Source: Eucalyptus grandis
Lineage: Eukaryota > Streptophyta > Magnoliopsida > Myrtales > Myrtaceae
Direction of reading: 5' to 3'
NCBI RefSeq assembly: GCF_016545825.1
Contig: NC_052616.1
Span: forward strand, 13,268,001 to 13,332,000
DNA length: 64,000 nt
Under the pieces are notes generated by a model. That model did not search any database and was not told where the DNA came from. It saw nothing but the letters and a program-made list of their open reading frames with translations. Positions 27,729 through 39,752 of this stretch are shown one piece after another (positions within the stretch are counted from its first letter, which is position 1; each line of letters opens with the position of its first letter). The translations under genes and the position numbers were made by a program.

Positions 27729-30095
27729 AAAAGACCAAATCTTTCGTCAAATTTTTTAATTTTTATTTTCTAAAAATTGAAAACAAAACAATGTATGTAA
27801 CTTTTTAAATATAAATTTGAAAATAATGCTAAAAATCAAATACATATATATATATTTTTTTGAAAAAGAAAAGACCAAACCCTTTGTCCGAATTTTTTAA
27901 TTTTTATTTGTTTAAAATTAAAAAAATAATGTATGCAACTTTTTAAATATAAATTTTGATAATAATGCGAAAAAATCAAATGTATAAATAATTTTTGGGA
28001 AAAAGTCACCAAAAACTCAGACTTTGCCTCGAGTGACAGATTTACCCCAAACTTTGTTTTGTGACGTGAAAAACCTCGAAATTTGCTAACTGTGACACAT
28101 TTACCCCATTAAGGGTTATTTTCGTCTTATTCTTTATGTTTTTTTTTTTTTCTTTTTCTTTTTATTTTTTTCTTCTTCTCTCTTCCCTCCACTGGCCATG
28201 GCGGAGGGAAGTCGGCGCCCGCCGAGGCTGCCCTCGTCGGCGTTGGGCAAGGGTTGCCCTCGCCGAGCTAGCTAGGCCGCCCTCGCCGACGTTGGGCGAG
28301 GGAGGCCCTTGACTAGGTTGGACGAGGGCCTCCCTCGCCCGACGCCGACAAGGGTGCCCTCGCTAGATATGGGGAGGGAGGCCCTCGTTCAATGTCGACG
28401 AGGGTGCCCTCGCTAGATCCGGCGAGGGAGGCCCTCGTCCGACGCCGATGAGGGCCGCCCTCGTGTCGGCGGGTGCCCTCGCCCGGATCCGGGAGGGAGG
28501 TCCTGGCAACTCCGGCTTCCCCGGCAAAGGGAAGGAAGAAGAAGAAGAAAAAAAAAAAAAAAAAAAAGTTTTTAAAAGTAAAAATACCAAAATGCCCTTA
28601 TGATTTAGGTAAATGTGTCACACAAATGAAAATTCTGGGTTTTTTGTGTCACAAATAAAAGTTTGGGGTAAATGTGTCACGGTTAGCAAATTTCAGGGTT
28701 TTCACGTCACAAAATAAAGTTCGAGATAAATTTGTCACTCGAGGTAAAGTTGGGGGTTTTTGGTGATTTTTCCTTAATTTTTAAAAGTGGTCAAAATATA
28801 TTTAATTTTTTTAGCATTTATATAATTTTGACTTTTTGGTATTATTTTGGCATTCACAAAAATAATAACGAGGGCAAAATAAGAAATTTGAAGAATAAGT
28901 GATGATAGTTTTGGGGAAAAAATAAGTTTCAACATTTGGCAAAATACTAAAAGCTCAAAGCTAACCCCCTACTAGCATTGTGCTTTCGGCTTTCTCAATC
29001 TTCACTTAAAAGCCTACTTGAAATGGTTGTCGAAACGGTCAAAGATTTAAGAGGCTTTGGAAGGCGAAAGTCCCATTGAAAATGCAAAGCAACTTTGAAA
29101 GCTCATTGGGAAAATGCAAAGCATTTTAGCCTAAAAGACTTTAGGTAAACACAAAGGTTGTTTGGTAAATTATTCTTTAAGAAGCAATTTTGAGAAAAAT
29201 GCCGTTTGCTGAAAACGCATCCGAAAAGCTCTTCAGGTGATTAATATTAGTGTTTTTTTTTTAATTTTATTTGTTTAAAGTTGAAAAAAAAAAAATAATG
29301 TATGCAAATTTTAAATATAAATTTTAACAATAATACTGAAAAAATCAAATACATAATATAATGTTTTTTAAAAGGAGCAAACCCTTCATCGGAATTTTTT
29401 TATTTTTAATTTGCTTAAATTGAAAAAAAGGATATATGCAACTTTTTAAATATAAATTCTGATAATAATACTAAAACAAATCAAATACATATATATTTTA
29501 AAAAAAGACCAAATACTTCATTTCGAAATTTTTTTTAATTTTTATTTTTTAAATTTGAAAAAAATAATATATGCGGATTTTTAAATATAAATTTGAAAAT
29601 AATGCTAAGAAATCAAATACATATATATGATTTTTTTAAAAAAAAAAAAAAGACCAAACCGTTCGTTGAATTTTTTAATTTTTATTTGTTTAAAATTGAA
29701 AAAAATAATATATGCAACTTATTAAATATAAAATTTGATAATAATGCTAAAAAAATCAAATGTATATATTTTAAAAAGACCAAAATATATTTAATTTTTT
29801 TAGCATTTATATATTTGAGTTTTTAGCATTATTTTGGCATTTAAAAAAATAATGATGAGGGCAAAATCAGAAATTTGAATAATGAGTGAGGATAGTTTTG
29901 GAAGAAAAAATAAATTTCAGCATTTGGTCAAATTCTGAAAGTTCAAAGATAGTCCCTATTAGCGTTGACTTTCAGCATTTCCACGCCGACTTTCAAAAGC
30001 TATTTCAAAATGATTGCTTAAACAGTTCAAAGCATTCTCCCAAATGGCTTTGGAGGCTAAAAGCCCATTGGAAATGCTAAACCAAACGCACCACC
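27292..30095. repeat. Tandemly doubled AT-rich element with internal 120-140 bp repeats
   Basis: Two related halves, 27310-29090 and 29100-30090, share a head (agcctaaag, actttaggc, tttggtaaa), a body of repeated units of about 120-140 bp (each with gaccaaa, ttttaatttttatttg, atgtatgcaactttttaaatata and aataatgctaaaaa) and a tail (gagggcaaaat, cccattg, aaatgc). Outer ends read gatgcgtttgattca and, inverted, ggtgcgtttggttta, a plausible terminal inverted repeat. Includes a pure AT run at 27691-27725. Class uncertain. Confidence 0.55.
27997..28775. mobile_element. Long-TIR MITE with GC-rich core, nested in the AT-rich element
   Basis: The ends are inverted repeats of about 110 bp (gaaaaagtcaccaaaaact against gaaaaatcaccaaaaaccc, with gtgacacatttacccc in both), flanked by taattttt on both sides (8-9 bp target site). 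The core, about 28190-28510, is strikingly GC-rich and built of degenerate words such as gccctcg and gagggag in both orientations, next to an A-rich run at 28550-28567. No credible protein. A Mutator-like element that captured or amplified GC-rich DNA is the likely reading. Confidence 0.65.
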
Positions 30096-30205
30096 GATGC
30101 GGGCAACCCCCCAACGGTGTTGGGTGATGCTAGTGATGGATCTGGACTTTAGATACTGTGTAGTGGTGGAATGTAGAATTGAAATAGTAAAACTAGCTAT
30201 TGTTA

Positions 30206-30542
30206 AGGGAAAAGTACACTAAAGGTTCAAAATCTTTCATATATAGTTGAGTTTAGTGCCACAATTTTTTGATCACTCATTTGAGCTCCTTAACTTTTGA
30301 AATTCATTTCGTTCAGTTATATATTTAGAATTTGCTTTACAGAATAGCTGAAGTGGCATTATTTAAAAACGCAACAATGATTTTATTATTAATGCCATGT
30401 CCCCAATTCAAACAATCCAAGTAGTTAGAGTCACTCCAATGAACAAAATTTGAAAGTTAGGAGCTTAAATAAGCAATTGAAAAATTGTGGTACTGACTTG
30501 ACTGCTGCACAATAGATTTGGAACCTCTAGTGTGCTTTTCCT
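30206..30542. mobile_element. 337-bp MITE with 8-bp target-site duplication
   Basis: Flanked by tattgtta at 30198-30205 and 30543-30550. Ends agggaaaagtacacta and, inverted, aggaaaagcacacta; the inverted homology extends for about 85 bp. Non-coding. Confidence 0.85.
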
Positions 30543-30550
30543 TATTGTTA

Positions 30551-33006
30551 GGCGATCTAATTGCACACTTTATGAGAAAATTTATATGTCACGTGGAATC
30601 TAATTGACATTCTTATTTTCCTTGACTGCGTTGAACTAAATGTAGGAATTTGATTTTTCTCAAAAATGCTAGATAAGAAGTTTAAGATTTAATGAATTTG
30701 TTGGTGTCAGTAATTGGATCAAAAGCAGAATGTTTGATACAAAGGCGGTGTGAATTGAGCCTCTCACTTACGCTGATATCTGGGCCCGGAAATTTTCTCA
30801 ACTTTTGGCGTCCAACTTACAAATTCCCATTTCCTCTATTTTGTCCTTCCTTTTTTCTCCTTCGTTCTTATATGATGTGCACAGTGATGCCTGACGCCTC
30901 AAATCTGATCACAACCCAAAGATGATGGCCATGGAATTGCTTCGTTGGTTGTTTCTAGCAATGTTTGAGGCAGTCAAAGGATTAGTTCCAGGTCGAGGTG
31001 AAGGATCATTACCTGTGGCATTGTAGTTGGTGGTGGCTAAGGATTCTTGATGGCGGTTCCAAGCGATGGTCGATAGTGGCGGGGTCTTGGATGGTTGACG
31101 TTAGAAGATGATGATGGCAATGAGAGGGGCTGCGAAAAAAAAGGAAAATTTTATGGTGGCTGGAATTTTTTTATTTCATTTTTGATTGAAGGTGACTATG
31201 GATGACGAAGGAGATGGTGATGACGAGGTGGCGGCGGTGGTTCAACGACATATGGTGGCTAGCATTAGCAGTGGCACGGCGGTGGCAACGCGTGAATGAT
31301 GTTTACGAAGAAGATACGCTGTGTAGTAAAGGCTGGTGCGCCACGGGAGAGTGTAGAAGTTAATTTCCATTTTTTTTTTAAAATTAGTCATTCTCCTTAC
31401 TTTTCAATTTAAAGAAGATATAAACGAATTTTTTAGCATCATCTCAAACCCTCTTGACACATGGAAATTTTGCGGGTGGTTGGTTTGGTAGAGACTCCTG
31501 CCACCAACAAACAAAAACACATTGTTATTTTTTTATTAAAAATTAAAGCATGGAAGCAATTTATTTTTAAACCAAGTTTTTTTTTTTTTTAAACTTCTAT
31601 AGATTTTAGATTGTTTTACCTATGCAAAATTTGATGTTAAAACTTACTTATTTTGCATGCATATGTTAGTGGATGCTATTTAAAATATTTTTGGACATGA
31701 TGGTTCACATTTCCAAACCAGATTACACAATTACTTTTGCAGGACAATACAATCTTTTAATAGCTAACCGCTCACTATTACTTAAAAAGACTGATTCAAC
31801 TTGATAAAAGTTCATCATCATCTTCCTAGAATTATTTCAACTTCTTATTGTTAAAAATATTACTACATTAACGATTGATTAATCATATGTTTTGATGAGA
31901 ATACCATGTTTTACAAATGAACAACTCTATTTTTAATGACAAGCCAAAGTAAAACAGGGGCTCTTAGCTAGTTTTCATGATTAAGAAGTTTTGGAGAAAA
32001 ATTGCACACATCTATTAAGTCTTATATAAGGAACGCAATGAAATCTTAAATCTTTCAACTGATGCAATTAATCGAATATTTTTAGTCCAAAACCTTTATT
32101 TATAAATACAACTAAGTCTAAAAGTTTTTAGTTCTATATATTTGATAATGTAATTTGATCTTCCAATCTCCATGAATGAATCAAGATATATCCCAAGAAG
32201 TAGCAAAGAATCACATTCATCCAAATTTTTATTGAAAAGAAGATCCAAAATGGCTTTAGAGTCCAAGTAAATCAATAATAATCTCCAATAAAACCTAGCT
32301 TTTGTGCCTATTTGAGGTCGGGCCACAATGCCCATAAATCCGCTTGAACACAATTATAATTTATATATACCGACGAACGCAGCAAATTTCTCACCCATGT
32401 TCGAAGGGGATAAAATCATTTATTTCCCATATCTAGATCATTCTTATCAGATTAAGCTTTTTTTTTTTTTTGGGGGGGGTTCGAAATATCAGGTTAAGCT
32501 TAAAGTATCTTATTTGGTTGAACTATTATCAACAAATACCATCCATGATCTTAAAAAAATTTCAATACCAGTATGAAAGTAAGCGTGTTATTTGGCACCT
32601 TGCGACAAACGAAAATAGTAATATCAAAAGCTAAAACAAACAATTTGAATGATGTGACCTATCCTATTTTAAGCATGTCACAGACGATTCTTTTTAAGGA
32701 ATTAATTCGACGTAACAAAAAAAAAATCAATTGATCTACATATAATAAATGGCTTCTCTATAATGACTATTGCTCGGGAAGGGACTTCCAACGTGGTATT
32801 TAAAAGAGAGGGATAATAAGAACAATCAAGAAAATCAAAGTCTAGAATAGGATTTAAAAAATAAATAATTTCTCTTCTAATCTTGGATGGTTTCCACATA
32901 GCACTTTATCTTACATTAAATTACATGGCCATATCCACCGAGGTGTAAAAAAAAAAATTCACACAAGCATATTTGACCCAAACTTCTGCTTTTGCCCTTT
33001 GAAAGC

Positions 33007-33010
<4 letters not shown>
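30551..33010. other. Unassigned spacer
   Basis: About 2.4 kb with no supportable gene. 30960-31330 is purine/GC-richer with gatgatg and ggcggtgg words but no protein signal. The rest is AT-rich. One tail-only retroposon trace lies at 32445-32501. Confidence 0.45.
32445..32501 (-). mobile_element. Tail-only retroposon insertion
   Basis: tatcagattaagctt (32445-32459) and tatcaggttaagctt (32487-32501) enclose 27 bases: a T run, a G run and ttcgaaa. On the minus strand this is a short 3' tip ending in poly(A). One mismatch between the repeats suggests some age. Confidence 0.6.

Positions 33011-33058
<48 letters not shown>
33011..33058. repeat. (CT)24 microsatellite upstream of NLR2
   Basis: Uninterrupted CT dinucleotide run, about 320 bp before the NLR2 start. 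The strand of the repeat relative to the gene matches the GA/CT runs in the NLR1 leader. Confidence 0.95.
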
Positions 33059-33061
<3 letters not shown>

Positions 33062-33847
33062 CTGGCTGTGCAGTGCCGGTACCCTTCCTATTGCGAGCGA
33101 TAGTGAGACGAGAGGAGAGCATAAATAAAGACGAAGGCAGGGGGGGCCAAAAGAGCCCAAGGAAGAAGGGTTCCTCCTTCACTATCAAGCCACCTCCAAT
33201 TAATAAAAAGTCTCTCCCAAAAATCCCCATCTAGGATTTCGTCTCTCCCAAAACCACCACCGTGAAAGATTCGTCTGCATCAATACTTGCTTGGAGAAAC
33301 GGCCTAGCTAGGCATTTCCATCGGTGACTTCATCCTCTCCCCCTCTCTCTCTCTAATCCAACTAGAGGAGGGGAAAATGGATCCCACCTCAGTGTTGGGT
33401 GGTCTGGGGCCGCCGAATCCTACTGTATGGGAAGAATGGCAAAAAGAATTGAAACTCGCTGAATCTGCTAAAAATGAACTTGACGACCTTAATGACTTGA
33501 TCAAACAGATCGAGGATCTTCTCGCGAAAGCCTACTCAAAGGAGATCATCAATGAAAAGCTCAAAAGGGGCATCAAGAGGATGTGGAAATTTCTCTATGA
33601 CTCTCAAGACGCTATCGAGGACATGAAGCGATGTAATTCTGAGGGGAGGTGGAGAGGTCTTAATTTCTACTTTCACCGCAGATACGGAGACGAAACTTTT
33701 GCAGAGAAATCAAGATATATCAAAAAAACGTTGCAGACATTCGAAGATAATCTTGGGAGAACCGGTCCCATAGAGGCTCATTTTAGATTACTCGGCAACC
33801 AAGCCCATTCCCGCTCGGCCGGCATTGGGTCATCAGTCAATGCCTTA

Positions 33848-33931
33848 AGTGAGAAGATAGATATGTTAGTGGGTATCAAAGAGCCGATAAGTGAGAAGAC
33901 AGATGTGTTAATGGGTATCAAAGAGCCGATG
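33848..33931 (+). repeat. 42-bp in-frame tandem duplication in the CC/NB linker of NLR2
   Basis: Two adjacent 42-bp units (33848-33889, 33890-33931), each encoding S-E-K-x-D-x-L-x-G-I-K-E-P-x. NLR1 has a single shorter equivalent around its G-I-E-T segment. Confidence 0.9.
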
Positions 33932-34217
33932 GACCAACTGGTCAAATGGCTAACAGAGAGCCTTTTGTCGAAAGTGATTTTCGTCCACGGGGCACAAGGA
34001 GTAGGCAAGACTAGTCTAGTGGGCGCTGTGCTTCGTGACCAAAGGGTAAGTCGTCGCTTCGAATACCATGTATGGATTGATGATTTAGAATCCTGTGAGT
34101 TTGCTGACAACATAGGTGAAGCACTCATGAAAGCAAATGCAATGATTTGGAATTTGACCATGGAGGGGGTGAACAAACAAGAAGACTCGATTAAACTCGA
34201 AGACGCTTTCCAATGAA

Positions 34218-35270
34218 TAATAGCTTTTGCAGAGTTGTCCTTGGATTTTCCCAGACTGGATCATGCTTAGTAAACTCTTCTGCCATCTATAGTCGCATCA
34301 TTGTAGAGCACCTTATGGGATGATCTAACGGGAAGATGCTCAACTAAAAAATATTAGCATGGACATCGAGAAGGTGGTCCATGCGCAGAGTAATCATTTT
34401 TCCATTTGGGCCAACTTTGTGCCTTATGGATAGTAGTTCTTCCTCAAGCCTGTCAGTCAATTTTTTCCATCGAACAACATCAGAGTCACCTGCAACATCA
34501 TCATCTTTATTATCTTCCAAATGCCTACACGTCGCCAGAATTGTGAGTGGCAATCATTGGCATCTTCTCAACATACGCTCAAAATCAGGTTCATGGATAT
34601 CCTGGCGGGAAATATTTCGATGAAATAGAGAATGAGAATCATTCTCAAAAAGGAAAACATGTTCGAAGTCATGGATAATGCAGGCAAAGAGGATGTGTTC
34701 ATTTTCCTCCAGAATAAATTAAATGAAACTTGTCCGAGTGTGCTTGTCACAACTCGTGACAAGAGCCTATCTCGCTCCATGTCTGGGCTACAGAGTCCAA
34801 ACCATCTTATCCACGACTTCGAGCATGTTTTCCTTTCTGAGAATGATTCTCGTTCTCTATTTTAATGAAATATTTCCCGCTAGGATATTCGTGAACTTGA
34901 TTTTGAGCGTATGTTAAGAAGATGCCAAGGATTTGCCACTCACAATTCTAGTGACGTGTAGGCATTTTGAAGATAATAAAGATGATGATGTTGTGGGTGA
35001 CTTTGATGCTGTTTGATGGAAAAAATTGACTGATAGGCTTGAGGAAGAACTACTATCCAAAGGGCACAAAGTTGGCCCAAATGGAAAAAAACGATTACTC
35101 TGTGCATGGACCACCTTCTCGATGTCCGTGCTTATATTTTTTACTTGAGCATCTTCCCGTTAGATCATCCCATAAGGTGCTCCACAATGATGCGACTATG
35201 GATGGCAGAAGAGTTTACAAGGCATGATCCAGTCTGGGAAAATCTAGGGACAACTCTATAAAAGCTATTA
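34218..35270. repeat. Large inverted repeat inside NLR2 (arms about 460 bp, spacer 128 bp)
   Basis: The left arm 34218-34678 is the reverse complement of the right arm 34807-35270; by eye roughly nine in ten bases match. Matching landmarks include gagaatgattctc near the spacer and aaagctatta/taatagcttt at the outer ends. The right arm and the spacer read in NLR sense; the left arm is antisense and in places keeps a better reading frame (complement of 34344-34553) than the right arm. A transcript across it would fold into a long, nearly perfect hairpin derived from NB-ARC sequence (RNBS-C to the region before MHD). Confidence 0.93.
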
Positions 35271-35972
35271 AAACATCATGTGATTTGGGGAAAGGAAAAA
35301 AGTTATGGGAGGGTCAAAACCTACCGCGTTCACAACCTTTAGCATCAACTCATTATATCCATTAAAAGATGCAGAGATCACGATGATTGTTACCCGTCCG
35401 GAAGAAAGATTGCCTGAGAATGTACGGTACTTGTCCTTTCACAAACCTATACGTGAAATAGATAAGAACACATCGGTCAAACGACTTCGCTCCCTACATT
35501 TCTTCGAAGAGGTGTACCCAAAATCCTTGAAAAAACTATTGAAGAAGGTTGAGAGGCTTATGGTGTTACATATTCAAAGACATTTGACCAAGGAGGAAGA
35601 AAATCATGTTTCTTTCAATTCTTTTCCTGAAAAGATTCTCCGGTCGAGAAATCTTAGGTACCTAAGGGGTACCAACATAAATAAATTTCAAGATCTTGCA
35701 CATTTGGAGACCTTGGATCTCAAAGATACTCTCGTGCATGAACTACTAAATAATATTTTGAAGCTAACAAAACTTCGCCATATGTTAGTATACAGGTTTG
35801 ACAGAAGTCCGGATGCAGGTAATAACACAAAGCTTGGTGTGAAGGTCCCATCAGCATTAGGACTCTCGAGAGCATTGCAAAAAATTGTGAAAATTATGCA
35901 TGATAAAGCTAAACCTAGTCGAGTAGAGTAAATTGGGGAGAAAGCGATGGAAAAGAGAACAGTTGCTAGAAG

Positions 35973-36725
35973 TGTAACACCTTGGCTCTCCACTGTACAC
36001 ATATTGTCCGCTTTGGACACTAAGTCCTTATGGTTTTGTTCTTCTCAGGGCAGCCCATACTATACCAAAAAAACACATATGTACAGTTAAACGGCCCATT
36101 GCCTTATAAGGTAGCCTAGAACTCCCACCTTAGGCAATGTGGGATAAGAGAGAGACTCATTCCTTGCGCACGTCCAGGGACCGAGGTGCGGACGCATCGC
36201 CATCCCTCCTCCCTGCGCACCACTGCTCAGGCCGTCACACTCTCCTAGCCCGTATACTGCCGAGGTGATCTTAGTCCGTTTCTCCGCACTACCTCGGGTC
36301 TGGGTCGTCACACTCTCCACCTCTTAGAAGCACAACGTCCTCATTGTGGCCTCACATGCGGTCGGGAGTCGACTTTGATACCACTTGTAACACCCTGGGT
36401 CTCCACTGTACACAAATTGTCCGCTTTAAACACTAAGTCCTCATGATTTTGTTCTTTTCGAGCAGCCCATACTACCCCAAGAAAACCCGTATATACAATT
36501 AGAGGGCCCATTGCCTTATTAAGGAAGCCCATAAATCGCTCCCTAGGTGATGTGGGATAAGAGAGGGACTCATTCCTTGTGCACATTCGGGGACTGAGGC
36601 ACGGATGCACCACCATCCCTCCTCCCCGCGCACCATCGCTCGGGCCGTCACACTCTCCTGGCCCGCATACTGCTGAGGAGATCTTAGTTCGTCCCTCCGT
36701 ACTATCTCGGATCTAGGTCGTCACA
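35973..36725 (-). mobile_element. Complete TRIM retrotransposon (two 340-bp LTRs, 73-bp interior)
   Basis: LTRs at 35973-36312 and 36386-36725, both exactly 340 bp, starting TGTAACACC and ending GTCGTCACA on the plus strand, flanked by the 5-bp target-site duplication agaag (35968-35972, 36726-36730). Reading the minus strand gives an initiator-Met tRNA primer site (TGGTATCAAAGTC, plus 36371-36383) 2 bp from one LTR and a purine-rich tract (plus 36313-36331) at the other, so the element lies on the minus strand. No coding capacity: a terminal-repeat retrotransposon in miniature. The LTRs differ at many sites, so the insertion is not recent. Confidence 0.95.
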
Positions 36726-37393
36726 AGAAGAACTCGGGACAATGGTATATTTACCAAGGCTAGGTATCTCAAAGCTGAAAAGTAAAGATTAAAGGATCTT
36801 TGTTGTTCCATTGTGAAGTTGGAGAATCTAGAAGCACTACATTTAATTGTTGTCGATGGAGAGAAATTGGATCTTTCAGAGGGATTTGAGAGGAAAGAAC
36901 GTGACCGCCTTCAGCGGGTTCACCTGACAGGATCTTTGGTAACTTTGCCAAATTGGATACTCTCTCCTCCTAATTTGGTCAAATTGGTCCTCAAGATGAG
37001 TCAGTTGAATGAAGATCAATTCCAATATTTGGGAAAGCTACGGAATTTGGAGCATTTGGAACTGCAAAAAGCGTTTAATGAGGTATCTGTGATCACATTT
37101 GAGGAAGGTAAGTTTAAAAAACTTCGCTTTTTAGGTGTGGATATATTTGGCAATCTTACATCCATAAATGTTCAAGGAGGAGCACTGCCGAATCTTGAAC
37201 GGTTATTTCTAGGTCGATGCAAGTCATTGAAAACAGTGCCACAAGTCATCACACTTCCCCTAGAGTTGACATGCCTCGAACATTATGACATGCCCAATGA
37301 ATTTGTGACAGAGGTTCATGGGAATGAAGAAGTTTGCAGGCGCATGAAGGCTGAGCATAAAAACTGGAAAGAAGGAGCCACTGAGGATGTCCT

Positions 37394-39503
37394 TGTCACA
37401 ACCCAAATCTAAAGGGATGGGGGTGACACGGCCGTCCTTCAAGAGGAAGGACGCAACCTCAGACCACCCAAAATCCATCTCTTAAAAGCCCTCGATATGA
37501 CGCTTTTGCTCTAATGGCCACTAATTAAGGAACTTGAAAAACATGATAAGAAGAAAGGAATGAGCTACCACGGCCTAGTGAGTAATATATTTCTTCTAAG
37601 CAGATCGAGCAATCACTATGCACATTTAAAACACAATATAACTCACTTTCACCAAACCTAGAAATTTAACAAACCTTCAAAGCCAAAATGTAACATTTCT
37701 TACTTTAACTCAATATGTTCAAAGCAAAAATATTCAAGATAATAATAGGCAAATGCCAACGGTCTAACCCATTGGTCAATCTCATAAAACATGTATTAAT
37801 GGTCTATTCCATTGATTAATCTCATCAAACCACATATTGATGGTCCATTCCATCGACTAAACTCAAATCATATGTCAATGGTCCACTCTATTGACCAAAC
37901 TCATATCACATGTCAATGATCCACTACATTAACCAATACATTGCTCAATATCAAACCATGATCACGATACAACGCCTGGTGACAAGGTGACCAAGATTTC
38001 CCCCTTAGCAAAGTCTCCACCTATTATTAGTCGGTGGCTCTGCCCACAAAGATATCCTAGAATAAGCCCCTCACTGGGCTCACCGCGATATTGAGCATCA
38101 ATACCAATTCATAACAATACCATCCATAATCCACAAAACCAAGTCCATAAATCATTTCATATATCACCAAAAGATTTCGCAACTCAACTTATTCGTCAAA
38201 AATACCTTTCATAAAACATCCTCAAATAATTTCAAGACTCTTACCAAATCAAATCAAATGCATATCATAAGACATTTCACAAATCAATATAGATAATATT
38301 CCAAAACCCATGCTCAAAAAGGTTTTTGTAAAAAGATTTCGCAAACCCAAAATATATAATATTTCTCAACTTCATTTCCCAAACAAAATACATCTTCCCA
38401 CCAAAAAGTTCTCACACTATTTATAAATATCAAAATGTAATAAATGCCCGATCCAATTTTATGCAATAAACATGTTTATTCATAACTCAAAAAATGTCAA
38501 ATCTTTATAATTTTGAAGACATGAGTTAAAAAATTCTTAGAAGAAATAGTATCACTCACCTGGGAAAGCCCAAACCAGCCTACTATAGTTACTCAAGCCC
38601 ACGTACTCGAATTCTTAACAAATAACCTAAGAACATTATTAAAAGACTGAGTAAAACAATATTTTTATAAATAACAATATTTTTATAAATGACTCGATTA
38701 TAGTATGCTTATTCATCAATAAATGACATCTATGTGCCAACCAATGCTTGCCCATAGCACAAATCTATTGTTGTCCCATCGCGCTCTAAACTTGTTCGGG
38801 CTATTATTTCCTCCCCATAGGTTCTTTTCAAACGAACATACAGTCCATAGAAAGCCATTTCGATGTATTACAAAAGCCCCGACTCAGCCACCCCAAAAAC
38901 TCACTGAAAACAACTGAAATTCAGGCCTGAAAGTTACTGTTCGGAACCCCACCAACACTCGCGATGAACTTCGAAATTTTGTTCCGGGCAAACCGTAAGC
39001 CCAAATTGAGATCCGTAAAATTCTATGATTTCACAACACCTTAAATTATCATTTCTATAAAAATACGCAGTTCAATGATTTCAAAATCGGACTTCGCCGC
39101 ATGAATCTCCAAAAATTCCGAATTTTAGTCCTAACCTTGAAAAATAATCCAATTAGAAGAATGATAAGCGTGAGCGTTTACCGAGTTGCAAATCAGAGTT
39201 GAATTGGCTTGGGGAGGCGTCCATAATGAGAATCCTGTCTCTTTTCTTCCTCCTCCTCCTTCTTCTTGTTCTTTCCTTTCCTTTCTCTTCTCTCCATTTC
39301 TTCTGTCTGAACGTACTTCTCCTTTTCCTTTTATCTCCTCCCCTTTCTTTTTTTTTTTCTCTCACTCTCTTTCCTTCTTTTCCCGAATGTTCTCGATGCC
39401 TCCTCATTCTTCTTCTTTTCTCCTCTTTTATTCTTTGATTTTTCAACATTTCTTTTTTCTTTTTATTTTGTTTTTGCTGGGTCCCAAAATGCCATATCTT
39501 ACG
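37394..39503 (-). mobile_element. 2.1-kb solo LTR (Ty3-gypsy-like) in NLR2
   Basis: Flanked by gtcct on both sides (37389-37393, 39504-39508). The plus-strand left end is TGTCACAACCC; the right end reads TTACG, a one-base decay from the expected CA. Internally it has a degenerate tandem repeat of about 40 bp (37760-37960), gypsy-LTR-like words such as cctggtgacaaggtgacc and tcactcacctggg, and a pyrimidine-rich tract at 39230-39480. No interior or second LTR, so it is a solo LTR from unequal recombination. The gypsy assignment is by style only. Confidence 0.85.
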
Positions 39504-39533
39504 GTCCTAAAGCCCCTAACAGACCATGTGCGG

Positions 39534-39752
39534 AACCACTGGGGGTTTGCCCCAGTGGCCACCCTTCCAATATGGAAAGGGGAGGTGAGGGGTTCAAATC
39601 CCCACCTTTTCAGGGGGGATGGGGTGGGGACGCGTACGTTTCAGGAGTGGGTTTCGACTCTCACATCCTGTAAGAGACATGACAAAAGTCTGAGAGTGAG
39701 TGTAAAATAGGAATAGAGTAGGATTGACAAAAAAAAAAAAAAAAAAAAAAAA
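39534..39752 (+). mobile_element. tRNA-derived SINE in NLR2
   Basis: 219 bp ending in A23, flanked by 15-bp target-site duplications acagaccatgtgcgg (39519-39533) and acagaccgtgtgcgg (39753-39767). A pol III B box ggttcaaatcc lies at 39591-39601 and an A-box-like tggccac about 40 bp before it. The 3' end before the tail is ggattgac. Confidence 0.92.

Noticed and set aside
28363..28658. Open frames on both strands in GC-rich DNA
   Set aside because: Produced by the degenerate gccctcg/gagggag repeats of the nested element, with poly(Lys)/poly(Phe) from the A run; no domain.
34632..34865. 77-aa open frame as a small intact gene
   Set aside because: It is the spacer and part of the right arm of the NLR2 inverted repeat, a fragment of NB-ARC with no start context.
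35973..36725. Cassandra-type TRIM with 5S rRNA sequence in the LTR
   Set aside because: I looked for the 5S internal promoter boxes in the 340-bp LTRs and did not see them, so only a generic TRIM call is made.
39591..39601. Possible tRNA gene from the B box ggttcaaatcc
   Set aside because: No cloverleaf can be built; target-site duplications and poly(A) identify a SINE. The same holds for 46569-46581.
39153..39710. Long open frames (98 and 174 aa) on both strands
   Set aside because: The pyrimidine tract of the solo LTR plus SINE sequence; Arg/Lys or Phe/Leu/Ser-rich translations without domain content.
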